Assembly: GCA_044230315.1 (NCBI GenBank)
Contig: JBGARJ010000027.1
Span: 9,554 to 73,553 of the forward strand
Length of the DNA stretch: 64,000 bases
Direction: 5' to 3'
Source: M3007 sp044230315
GTDB lineage: Bacteria > Bacteroidota > Bacteroidia > Chitinophagales > Saprospiraceae
Position 1 is the first letter of the stretch, and each line of letters opens with the position of its first letter. Shown here one piece after another: positions 24,601 to 31,688 of this stretch. Under the pieces are notes generated by a model. The model was given only the letters and a program-made list of their open reading frames with translations. It searched no databases and was not told the DNA's origin. The translations under genes and the position numbers were made by a program.

Positions 24601-26441
24601 GGCGCCGTGCCGCCGCCGAGATCGACATCAATCGCGCCGTCGTTGCCGGCAAAGCAAGTCACGGGCGTTGGGAGCGCGCTCGTCCAGGCCAGCGTATCGA
24701 CGGCCGGTATTGCCAGGGTCTCTTCGGAACGGCAACCCGCCGAATTTGTGATCGTCACAGAATAGCTGCCTGCAGCGAGCCCGGAGATATGGGCGCCGGT
24801 AGCGAGGTTGGACCAGTCGAATGTAAAGGGGCCCTCCCCACCGTTTGCTGTCAGCAGGATCGCCCCATCCGAGCGGCCGCAGGGCGGCTCCTCGATTTGC
24901 ACGGTTTCCACCACCGGTACCGGGATCACCGTAATCCGTACAGAATCGCTTACCAGGCAAACCCCCGCTTGACCGGTCGCCCGGAGCACCAGGCTGGTAT
25001 CCGGCAAGAGCGACACTGCAGGGCAATCGGTACAGTTCAACGCTGCTACCGGCGACCAAGTAAGGGTGGCATAACCCGGAATGCTAAATTTCAGGGAATC
25101 GCCCACACACACCGTCCGGTCGGGTCCGAGTTCAAACCCGGGTATATTTTGAAGGGTAATGGTGATACTGTCCGTGTATTTATTGCCGCAAATATCCCAC
25201 ACATCCACCCAGTATTTCCCTGCATCGGCAGCCGTAAAGGTGCTGTCCACCGAGCCATCCTGCCACCGGTATTGTACAAACCCGGGCCCTGCGTGGAGCA
25301 CCTCCGTACTGCTGTTGCACAGGGTTTTGTTTGGGCCCAGGTTGGGCGCCTGGATGGAATAAGACACGGGCAGCGAGAACAGGTTATTGGAGAAATCACA
25401 CTCGGGCAGGCTCGTGGACGGGAAATCGGCGGCAAGATTAAACGGCGTGACCTTTGAACCATTGTCGTTGATCACCCCCCAAAGCGTAGTGCCCGCGGGC
25501 GGCATGTTGATCTTGATCGTCCAACTCAAACATGAGTCGATGGCCACTACCTGGGGCAGCAATACCGGGAGACCCAGTTTGGGGGCGGGTCCGGCCGTCG
25601 GGTCGGCACTGTAAAATTGCAGGGGGGTGTTGGCCGGCAGGTTGCTGCTGCCTCCGTTACAAACGGTAACGCGCAAACCGAGTTTAGTTTGTTCGCAAAA
25701 AACCGAATCCACGAACACATAAGCATCGGGCACCGGGTAACCCGGCTTATAATCGTCGTTGAGCGAGGGCAGCTGGGCCAGGTTCATATTCAGCGGATAT
25801 TTCCCGCCTCCCGGCCCCGGGAATTCCTTCCACTGCTGTTGCGGGTGAGCGGGAATGCTCAGGTCGTCGTTTACGTTGACGATATTATAGTTGAACTGAT
25901 TCCACATCGGGCGGCACGGCATCCAGGGTGCGCCAGCGGTCTCGAATACATTGAGATAGCCGCCATACGAGTAATTGGATCCGTTGGGCGGCACACCGGT
26001 CACGGCAATTTCAGCCTGCCCGTCATTATCCAGATCGGCAATTACAGGATATTCTTCCATCGTGGCGCTTTTCACCACGCTTCTGGACCAGTTGCGCTGA
26101 TTATCCACACCGACCGGGAACGGCGCAGGCCCGCCATACACGATCCGCAAATAATCCTGATCGCGGTATACGATTTCCAATAAGCCGTCGCCATTGAAAT
26201 CGAAGACCGTACAGCCGGTGTTGCCGGAGAGGTCGGTGGTGGGCAGGTTCCACCACGAAGCAAAGGTTGGAGCGCCCGGCGTCAGGTGAAGATTGAAGCA
26301 ATTCAACAGCGAGGCGCTGGTTACAATGATCTCCGGATAATCCTTGGTATAGCCGGCTTGGGTATCGTCGTACACATTAGCGATCGTGGGGAAACTGCCG
26401 CAGTATTGCGTCGCTACCGGGTAGGGCATGAATGTGATCAA
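21630..26441 (-). CDS. SprB-repeat / T9SS type B C-terminal part of a giant secreted protein (frameshifted from the upstream ORF)
   Basis: 1603 residues with no signal peptide and only a TTG (26441) or an internal ATG (26429) to start from. The N-terminal part continues the FG-GAP-like series of the preceding ORF (VFDFNGDGLLEIVYRD, VIADLDNDGQAEIAVTG). Then come about ten SprB-like repeats (for example SCTDTTGSITLTASGGTPGY and CFGGKDGAVAVDIAGGVAPY, each ending in a TD.GC motif) and a PKD-like stretch. The C-terminus (IYLPNALQPDSPGNHAFTVFGG ... IYDRWGELLFER ... GWDGTYRG ... PGVYVFHL) is a T9SS type B/CHU_C sorting domain. Together with 26438-28903 this should be one gene of about 2420 residues; one A missing from a run of five A is the simplest explanation. 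Confidence 0.85.
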   Translation of the reverse strand: MITFMPYPVATQYCGSFPTIANVYDDTQAGYTKDYPEIIVTSASLLNCFNLHLTPGAPTFASWWNLPTTDLSGNTGCTVFDFNGDGLLEIVYRDQDYLRIVYGGPAPFPVGVDNQRNWSRSVVKSATMEEYPVIADLDNDGQAEIAVTGVPPNGSNYSYGGYLNVFETAGAPWMPCRPMWNQFNYNIVNVNDDLSIPAHPQQQWKEFPGPGGGKYPLNMNLAQLPSLNDDYKPGYPVPDAYVFVDSVFCEQTKLGLRVTVCNGGSSNLPANTPLQFYSADPTAGPAPKLGLPVLLPQVVAIDSCLSWTIKINMPPAGTTLWGVINDNGSKVTPFNLAADFPSTSLPECDFSNNLFSLPVSYSIQAPNLGPNKTLCNSSTEVLHAGPGFVQYRWQDGSVDSTFTAADAGKYWVDVWDICGNKYTDSITITLQNIPGFELGPDRTVCVGDSLKFSIPGYATLTWSPVAALNCTDCPAVSLLPDTSLVLRATGQAGVCLVSDSVRITVIPVPVVETVQIEEPPCGRSDGAILLTANGGEGPFTFDWSNLATGAHISGLAAGSYSVTITNSAGCRSEETLAIPAVDTLAWTSALPTPVTCFAGNDGAIDVDLGGGTAPYVYNWSNFAAGAHITGLPAGTYTVTATDTHGCTIVQTLNLTEPESLTLSGEIDPTSCTDTTGSITLTASGGTPGYTFAWDHGPADQNLTGLSPGNYSVEITDANGCTASRSFIITPGGSPAVAASVLTPVGCFGGKDGAVAVDIAGGVAPYQYDWTTGPGGNTVAGLPAGNYTLTVTDVHGCSTIAGFVVPEPLPLSVSSAVIPTNCTDTTASIVVTGAGGVLPYSYAWDGGQVTPARTGLSPGIYTVVVTDANGCSVEQMFAFAPGGSPKVVDVVLTPVACFGGKTGQIAVTLAGGVSPYQYVWSAGPGSNILGNLGAGAYALTASDANGCTVTEQFDVTEPPALLLSASIDSTTCANTTANITASGSGGTSPYVYHWTNGPNTPALTGLLPGLYTVQLTDAQGCTAVQSYAVLPGRSPVLNSSGVTPVRCFGENNGQIAVDITSGRPPYTFMWSSGPGNNLLPDVLAGNYALTVSDAIGCSLTAVFSVPEPPLLEVALQAAADTCGQKTGALHAIPGGGVLPYQFVWSNNQTKPDVVGLSAGPWLLTVTDAKGCTVLQQAEVPTVEIIPVFNLTGDTITCAHPAAMAGPAPAPANWVFVWKTPGGTILNGAQQVLNSGGDYAVTATNNFGCTAVQTLSILVDTLHPAAVAAAGELILPCDLPTISLDGSGSSAGPSILTHWFLRAAGQTVWDTLARVAQAGQAGAYVLQVTDARNGCVAYDTTLVAAADRIDAAFFFTDSVSCYGLSDGAIRVEGVEGGTAPYAYSIDKVHFSTDFMFTHLPAGTYPLSVRDSLGCLWQGSVSVGQPDSLSVSLVVSDTLVTQGETVLLKALVKPPNAALSVIEWTPLELFPSQAKLTQTVRPETPTLFGIFIQTANGCMAAADADVRVIRKNIYLPNALQPDSPGNHAFTVFGGTDVRLVRLMRIYDRWGELLFERKGFAPNDPELGWDGTYRGQTVGPGVYVFHLVVEMADDTSVELTGNVTVVR

Positions 26442-28903
26442 CCCGTTTTTCGCCGCCCGGTGACGGCGATATCGGGCGTGCCGTCCAGGTCCAGATCCGC
26501 TACGGCGGTATAGCCTTCCCCGTAGGTAAAGCCCGGTGTCATTTGATTCAGATCGCGCTGGATCTTGATTTGATACCCGTCTCCGTCGTTCGGGTCCAGG
26601 TCAAGGGAATAGATCGCCGTACCGGCTACCAATTCCAGTCCGTTGCAGTCGGGGTCGCCGCCACAATCGTTCGGCGTCAGCACATCGGCCGCTACCGGGC
26701 CCGTCGACAGCCACAGGTAATTGGCATAAACCGCCCTGCCCGTAGGGCCATTGTTCCCATCCAGCACTTTTTTCAGGATAGGGATGGCCGGATTGGAAAA
26801 ATCAAACTGAAAAATTTCATTTCCGGCAATCACTTCGGGCGTGCCGTCGCCATCCATGTCGGCCAGCATCGGACGAAAACTGGTACTGCCGGCCACCACA
26901 TCGGAAGTGATCCACAGGCTCATGGCCGGGTTCTTTCCAGGTTGAAAATTGTGATATACCCGGATATACCCGTCCAGTTCGGTCAGGATCAGTTCCGTAG
27001 ACCCGTCGTGGTCGATATCGCCCGCCACCGGGGGAATATGCGAATAGGTCGTGAATCCTTTCAGTATTGGCAATACATCCGGGTTGGCGGTATTGGAGCC
27101 GTCACCCTGATAAATGAACAGTTTGTATGATTTCGGGTACTTGCCCGATTCGCCTACCGAGACAATGATCTCCGGCATGTCATTTTTGGCCGGGTCGAGG
27201 TTAGCCACAATCGGGATCGACATCCCCGGAATATAGGGCGAAGCCGATTGCCAGGCTGGTTTCATGCTAAAGTTATTTTGCGGCGGCACAATGGAACAAT
27301 CCGCCCCGCCGAAACAATGGCAGTCAGAATCGTAGCAGTCGACATAACCATCCTGGTCATCGTCTATGCCGTTGTCGCAAAGCTCCGGACAGGGACATTT
27401 GGACTTGACCTTTATCTGTGCTTCATACTGCTTTTCACAAATCCCGTTCGAAGCGACCAGCACCACGGTATAGGCACCGGGGCTTGGGAAGGCGTAGTTC
27501 AGATTAATGCCGTTGCCTACGGCGGTACCATTGACATACCAGGTATATGACGTAGCCGCCGTGCCGCTGCCCGTGAATGCGACCATTACGCCGGGGTCCA
27601 CTTCCGTTTGACTGGCCGTGAACCCCACCGTGACCGGGCAAATCACCTGGTAGGGCAGGGAAAACGAATCCACGCAATTGGCATCATTGCCCGTGATGAT
27701 CAACTTAAGCAGGTATTGACCCGGCGTATTGAAGGTGTATGCCGGGTTTACTGCCATGGAAAACGGCACGTCGTTGATCCACCACTGGTAGGTTGCGGCC
27801 CCGGTTGACAAGTTGGTGAAAACTACCGGCACGCCTGCTGTCCCGCTCCCGGGGCTGACACTGAACGCAGCCACCGGAGCGGGTACGCAGGGGTCGAGGC
27901 ACACATCGGAGTCGAGCAGGCTTTTGCGGGTCGTCTCTAAAAACTGGTGCGCGCGGTCGGCCTGCCCCTGCGTAAACCGGTAGTAGCATTCGAAAGGCGA
28001 ATAATCCATAAAATTTTCCGTCATATCGTCCACATCCGCGGTCAAGGGGTTGTTGGACGCCGGGGCGTCGGTATCGGTGGAGCAAGAGTTGAACGGGCAG
28101 GCAGTGTGCCGGGCCTGATCGGGCGGGGTGTCGCACACCCGGTCGCCGTCGGCCAGGCAATCGTCGTTTTTACAACCGCCTTCGAAGGTGTGGTACAACC
28201 CGAAATAATGCCCCATTTCATGGATCAATACGGCGTCGCTGGCCGGGTCGGCGCCAAAAAATTGCGCTTCGCACACCATACCGTCTTCCGGCTGGCCGTG
28301 CGAGGACGGGAAATAGGCGTAGCCCGCCACCCCCGGACCCGAGGAGAGACTGGTAATAGAGCCCACTACCCAGATGTTCACATAGCGTTCGGGATCCCAA
28401 CGCACCAGGTTTTTCAAGGAGAGGTCGTCCAGTTCCCGGGTCATCACAGTCAGCGGCGATTGCGTTCGGGTTATCCCTGTGGTGTACTGGCCGGATGGCG
28501 TGCGGTGGGCCAGGCAGAAGCGGATGCCCATATCCACGCCCGGACCGGCCTGGTTAAAGTAGCCCGTATGCGCGTACGCGTCGTTGAGGTGTTGGAGGGC
28601 GGCTATCACCTGGGCGTCCGGGATATTTTCAGTCCCGCCGTTGTGCACGATGTGCACCACAACGGGCACCGTGTACACCGGCCCCTGACCATCCGCCCGC
28701 GGAAATTTTTTGTTGCGCAGGCGAAGCGCCAGCGCCTGATCCAGGGCATTTTGGCGCAGGGCACGGTCGGGGAATTTTACAAACAGCTCTTGCCGCGCTT
28801 CATCGGCGCCACACGTGAGCATGGGGATTGTGTTTTGGGAAAAAAGCCGTGCCAGGGAAATAAGCAACATGCAGACGAGCAGCATTCGGAGGTTACAGGC
28901 CAT
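26438..28903 (-). CDS. M43 (pappalysin-like) metalloprotease, N-terminal part of the same giant T9SS protein
   Basis: 821 residues from the ATG at 28903, with signal peptide MACNLRMLLVCMLLISLARLFSQ (a TTG at 28924 is less likely). The zinc site HEMGHYFGLYH starts at His228, followed by the Met-turn region MDYSPFECYYRFTQGQ, as in M43 proteases. Two PKD-like domains follow (VAAFSVSPGSGTAGVPVVF..., VGFTASQTEVDPGVMVAF...), a Cys/Asp-rich motif (LCDNGIDDDQDGYVDCYDSD) of Ca-binding appearance, and FG-GAP-like modules (DIDHDGSTELIL, DMDGDGTPEVIAG, DLDLDGTPDIAVTG). The frame ends at a TGA (26438-26440) in the middle of this module series, and homology continues in the -1 frame of the next ORF. Confidence 0.87.
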   Translation of the reverse strand: MACNLRMLLVCMLLISLARLFSQNTIPMLTCGADEARQELFVKFPDRALRQNALDQALALRLRNKKFPRADGQGPVYTVPVVVHIVHNGGTENIPDAQVIAALQHLNDAYAHTGYFNQAGPGVDMGIRFCLAHRTPSGQYTTGITRTQSPLTVMTRELDDLSLKNLVRWDPERYVNIWVVGSITSLSSGPGVAGYAYFPSSHGQPEDGMVCEAQFFGADPASDAVLIHEMGHYFGLYHTFEGGCKNDDCLADGDRVCDTPPDQARHTACPFNSCSTDTDAPASNNPLTADVDDMTENFMDYSPFECYYRFTQGQADRAHQFLETTRKSLLDSDVCLDPCVPAPVAAFSVSPGSGTAGVPVVFTNLSTGAATYQWWINDVPFSMAVNPAYTFNTPGQYLLKLIITGNDANCVDSFSLPYQVICPVTVGFTASQTEVDPGVMVAFTGSGTAATSYTWYVNGTAVGNGINLNYAFPSPGAYTVVLVASNGICEKQYEAQIKVKSKCPCPELCDNGIDDDQDGYVDCYDSDCHCFGGADCSIVPPQNNFSMKPAWQSASPYIPGMSIPIVANLDPAKNDMPEIIVSVGESGKYPKSYKLFIYQGDGSNTANPDVLPILKGFTTYSHIPPVAGDIDHDGSTELILTELDGYIRVYHNFQPGKNPAMSLWITSDVVAGSTSFRPMLADMDGDGTPEVIAGNEIFQFDFSNPAIPILKKVLDGNNGPTGRAVYANYLWLSTGPVAADVLTPNDCGGDPDCNGLELVAGTAIYSLDLDPNDGDGYQIKIQRDLNQMTPGFTYGEGYTAVADLDLDGTPDIAVTGRRKTG

Positions 28904-28967
28904 TGGACAATATTTTTTGGCCAATAGATACTAAACCCGGTAAATGACGCTGCTTTGTTACCGAAAA

Positions 28968-29684
28968 TTAAAATACCCGCTTGATCAACTCCTCGCGATA
29001 ACTGGCCCCGACAGGAAGTTTTTCCTTGCCTACCTGAACGGTGTTGCCATCCAGGGTATCGATTTTGTCGATGGCAACGATGTACGATTTGTGGATCCGG
29101 ATAAACCGTTCGGGCGGAAGTTGTTCTTCCAGACTTTTTAACGAATTCAGGGAAATCACGCGACCGGCCAGGGTGTGGAACGCCACGTATTCACGCATGC
29201 TTTGGATATACTGAATCTCGTCGAACTTCAACCGGTGCACTTTATGGTCGGCTTTTACCAGCAGGTAATCTTTCCCGGGCTGTGCGCCCTGGTCTGACGT
29301 AGGCGGATCAGGAGCAGCTTTTGACCGCAAACGCCCGATGGCCTTGTTGACAGCCTGTACAAAGCGCTCAAATGAAAACGGCTTGAGCAAATAATCGGTT
29401 ACATCGAGGGCATATCCTTCCAGCGCATACTCGGCGTAGGCGGTAGTAAACACCACCGCAGGCTTTTGTGTCAGCGTGCGCAAAAGCGCTATTCCGGTCA
29501 GTTCCGGCATTTGGATATCGAGGAAAAGGAGATCGACCGGTTGCTGTTGCAACACCGCGAAGGCATCGAGCGGATTGGCGCAGGCCGCAACCAATTGCAA
29601 ATTGGGCAACCGCCCGATATAATTTTCCAGCAGCGTACGGGCCAGCTCTTCATCGTCGACCACCAGGCAGCGAATTGGTTTCAT
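28968..29684 (-). CDS. LytTR-type response regulator
   Basis: 238 residues. The receiver domain has the acidic pair D10/D11/E12 and phospho-acceptor Asp56 in LLFLDIQMPE; the C-terminal LytTR DNA-binding domain (about 140-238) contains LKFDEIQYIQSMREYVAFHT, SLEEQLPPERFIRIHKSYIVAIDKI and GASYREELIKRVF. Its ATG overlaps the stop of the kinase gene by 4 bases, so the two are translated together. It lies 65 bases upstream of the giant metalloprotease gene on the same strand, which may be a target or part of the same transcript. Confidence 0.95.
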   Translation of the reverse strand: MKPIRCLVVDDEELARTLLENYIGRLPNLQLVAACANPLDAFAVLQQQPVDLLFLDIQMPELTGIALLRTLTQKPAVVFTTAYAEYALEGYALDVTDYLLKPFSFERFVQAVNKAIGRLRSKAAPDPPTSDQGAQPGKDYLLVKADHKVHRLKFDEIQYIQSMREYVAFHTLAGRVISLNSLKSLEEQLPPERFIRIHKSYIVAIDKIDTLDGNTVQVGKEKLPVGASYREELIKRVF

Positions 29685-30727
29685 GACACATACACTTTTA
29701 GCCGGATCGCAAAACGGTCGGGGTTGGCGTCGATAACCAGTTCATGCCGTCCCGGATATAAGAGTTCGAGTTGACGGCGGACATTGCTGAGACCAATCCC
29801 ACCCACCTGATCCTTCATAAATTGGCTCTCCGGAATACTGTTTTGCACCAGAAACAGGATATGATCATCTGCTGTTTGCAGGTCTATTTTGATCCAGCCA
29901 TGCGTCCGGTCTTCCACCTTGCTGTGCTTGAACGCATTTTCGACAAAAGGAATAAGCAGCATCGGCGCGATCAGCAGCTGGGGGCGCGACTCGTCCACTT
30001 CAGCTTCTACATTCAATCCGCGGCTGTCTTTTAGCAGGTTGAGATCAATATAGTGCCGCAGGTATTCAATTTCCTTGCCCAATGGCACCCGATCGGCTTT
30101 GCAATCATACAACATATACCGCAGCATACCCGAAAGCTTGAGCAAATGGTCGGGGGCCTGATCCGATTTGAGCACGGTCAGCGTATAGATGTTGTGCAGT
30201 GCATTAAACAGAAAGTGCGGGTTGATTTGCGATTTGAGAAATTTCAACTCTGCCTCCAGTTTTTCACTGCGAAACTCGGTGGCTTCCTTTTCCTTGCGGT
30301 TGGCGTAGCCAGCCACCTCGAATAAGGCGCTGCCGATCAGTGCGGTGAAATAAGGCATGGCGAAACCCATGAACCGGATCCAGTGCCAACCGGGGTTGGG
30401 TTTGGCGCCGGTACGCACGCCGCCGCCCGGACGGGTAAAATAAACGGCCCAGGGAGCGCCGTCCCAATCGATCAGCAGGGTGATCACGAAGACGATGGAA
30501 AAACCCGCCAGGATGTAGGCCACCTGTTTTTTATTGAAATACAAGCGGGGCAGCAACACTTCCATATTGGCCCATACCGTCAGCGCTATGCCGGTGAGCA
30601 CCACCACGCTGCGCCAGGCCAGGCGTTCCGGGTTTTCCCAGCTTCCCAACAGAAGCACCGGTATCAGAACCCACAAGCAGCCCCAGAATAAGATTTGTAA
30701 CCAAGTGTTACGCCGCGGTAAATACAT
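29681..30727 (-). CDS. LytS-type sensor histidine kinase (His_kinase family)
   Basis: 348 residues from the ATG at 30727. Four hydrophobic segments (about 8-28, 38-58, 68-86, 117-140) are followed by the His_kinase domain with FLKSQINPHFLFNALHNIYTL (phospho-acceptor His171) and an ATPase domain ending GGIGLSNVRRQLELLYPG. It phosphorylates the overlapping LytTR regulator. On the minus strand CACTTTTG lies only a few bases before the ATG, so the transcript may have a very short leader. No separate ligand-binding domain is seen, so the membrane part is the likely sensor. Confidence 0.93.
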   Translation of the reverse strand: MYLPRRNTWLQILFWGCLWVLIPVLLLGSWENPERLAWRSVVVLTGIALTVWANMEVLLPRLYFNKKQVAYILAGFSIVFVITLLIDWDGAPWAVYFTRPGGGVRTGAKPNPGWHWIRFMGFAMPYFTALIGSALFEVAGYANRKEKEATEFRSEKLEAELKFLKSQINPHFLFNALHNIYTLTVLKSDQAPDHLLKLSGMLRYMLYDCKADRVPLGKEIEYLRHYIDLNLLKDSRGLNVEAEVDESRPQLLIAPMLLIPFVENAFKHSKVEDRTHGWIKIDLQTADDHILFLVQNSIPESQFMKDQVGGIGLSNVRRQLELLYPGRHELVIDANPDRFAIRLKVYVS

Positions 30728-31102
30728 GGCTGCAAAAGTGCACAATGTGCCGTTCTCCCCCAATTATTCTCAATGAACTCCTCTTTTTTGCCAGCCAACC
30801 CCGCGCAACAGCCAATGAAGCCATAAAACATAGATTCATGGGTAAATTACCAGTGTTCATTGAATTTATTTTCTGGCGCATCATCCCGGGTGCATCTTTG
30901 CCCGGCTTAGGGCCTATCCGGAAACCTAGCGTGAGTCGAAAGGCCTGATTTTGAAAAACTGCCCAGGCAAATTTGAGGTTCGTAGCCGGGCGCCTACGGG
31001 CCGAAAATTTAACGCCGACAGCTTTTCAAAAGCAGGCCTGGCAGGCCAAGGGAGGTTTCCGGATTGGCTCTTTAAACGGCCGCTCCATCTTTTAAACACT
31101 TC
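30728..31102. other. Intergenic region holding a palindromic 161-bp element
   Basis: No gene here. CATCTTTG (30893-30900) is a 7/8 -7 box for the gene at 31103. The element at 30910-31070 (annotated separately) would then form most of a leader of about 200 nt for that gene. Confidence 0.5.
30910..31070 (+). repeat. Palindromic MITE-like element
   Basis: The two ends are imperfect inverted repeats about 52 nt long (about 39 of 52 pairs). The outer part GGCCTATCCGGAAACCTAGC begins at 30911 and its partner AGGTTTCCGGATTGGCTC ends at 31070; the inner part AGGCCTGATTTTGAAAA (30941-30957) pairs with TTTTCAAAAGCAGGCCT (31023-31039) at 16 of 17 positions. The centre holds CGTAG (30981) / CTACG (30994). 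Parts recur in inverse orientation at 10584-10666. The termini look like insertion-sequence ends, but no transposase is nearby and no clear target duplication is seen. Confidence 0.55.
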
Positions 31103-31606
31103 ATGCATATGCGCACAACGATTCAGTTATTTGTCTTTTTTCTGGCGGCAATGGCCGGCTTGACCCTGCAGGCGCAACCCGGCGGCGGCAGAGCCCAGAA
31201 CCCGGAACAACGCGCCGAACAGCAAACGGCCACGATGACCGAGAAACTCTCCCTGTCGGAAGCACAGGCCGGCAAAGTCAAAGAGATCAACCTTAAGTAC
31301 GCGAAGAAAATGCAAGAGGCCCGCGATCAGGCCAACGGCGACTGGGAAGCCATGCGCGGCACGATGGGTACCATGCGGACCGAGCAAGATTCCGAACTGC
31401 AGACTGTGCTCACAGAAGAGCAATGGCAACAATGGATCAAATACCGCGAAGAAATGCGCGCTAACCGGGGGAATTGGGGCAACGGAAATGCCCCTTCCGG
31501 CGACAAACCCGCTCCACCACCCGACGGCGCCGACCAAAAGCCGAAGAAAAACAAGAATAAGAATAAGAACAAGAGCACGAACACGGACACTTCGAACAAA
31601 CAGTAA
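31103..31606 (+). CDS. Spy/CpxP-like periplasmic protein
   Basis: 167 residues (a second ATG at 31109 is equally possible). The signal peptide ends at LQAQ. A helical, charged region carries two LTxxQ-like motifs (LSLSEAQAGKVKEINLKYAKKM and VLTEEQWQQWIKYREEM), the mark of the CpxP/Spy family of periplasmic chaperone-like or stress proteins. The tail is low-complexity Pro/Lys/Asn (KPKKNKNKNKNKS), likely disordered. A terminator at 31629-31664 separates it from the barrel gene, though read-through is possible. Confidence 0.75.
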   Translation: MHMRTTIQLFVFFLAAMAGLTLQAQPGGGRAQNPEQRAEQQTATMTEKLSLSEAQAGKVKEINLKYAKKMQEARDQANGDWEAMRGTMGTMRTEQDSELQTVLTEEQWQQWIKYREEMRANRGNWGNGNAPSGDKPAPPPDGADQKPKKNKNKNKNKSTNTDTSNKQ

Positions 31607-31628
31607 ACACAAAAACGACGCAGTAGTA

Positions 31629-31664
31629 GAGGCCGTCCCTGTCAGGAAACGGCCTCTTTATTTT
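31629..31664 (+). terminator. Intrinsic terminator between the Spy-like and barrel genes
   Basis: GAGGCCGT (31629-31636) pairs with ACGGCCTC (31649-31656), loop of 12 nt, followed by TTTATTTT. It sits 25 bases before the start of the next gene, so it may also act as an attenuator for it. Confidence 0.75.
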
Positions 31665-31688
31665 CGTTCCACCCATTTCTTTTTTGCC

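Noticed and set aside
26438..26460. Programmed -1 frameshift at GCGAAAAACGG in the giant gene
   Set aside because: Only five A, and the heptamer A AAA ACG does not allow both tRNAs to re-pair; a simple one-base deletion or sequencing error is more likely.
31103..31606. Annotation of the Spy-like gene as part of the barrel operon
   Set aside because: A good terminator lies between them; co-transcription by read-through cannot be judged from sequence.
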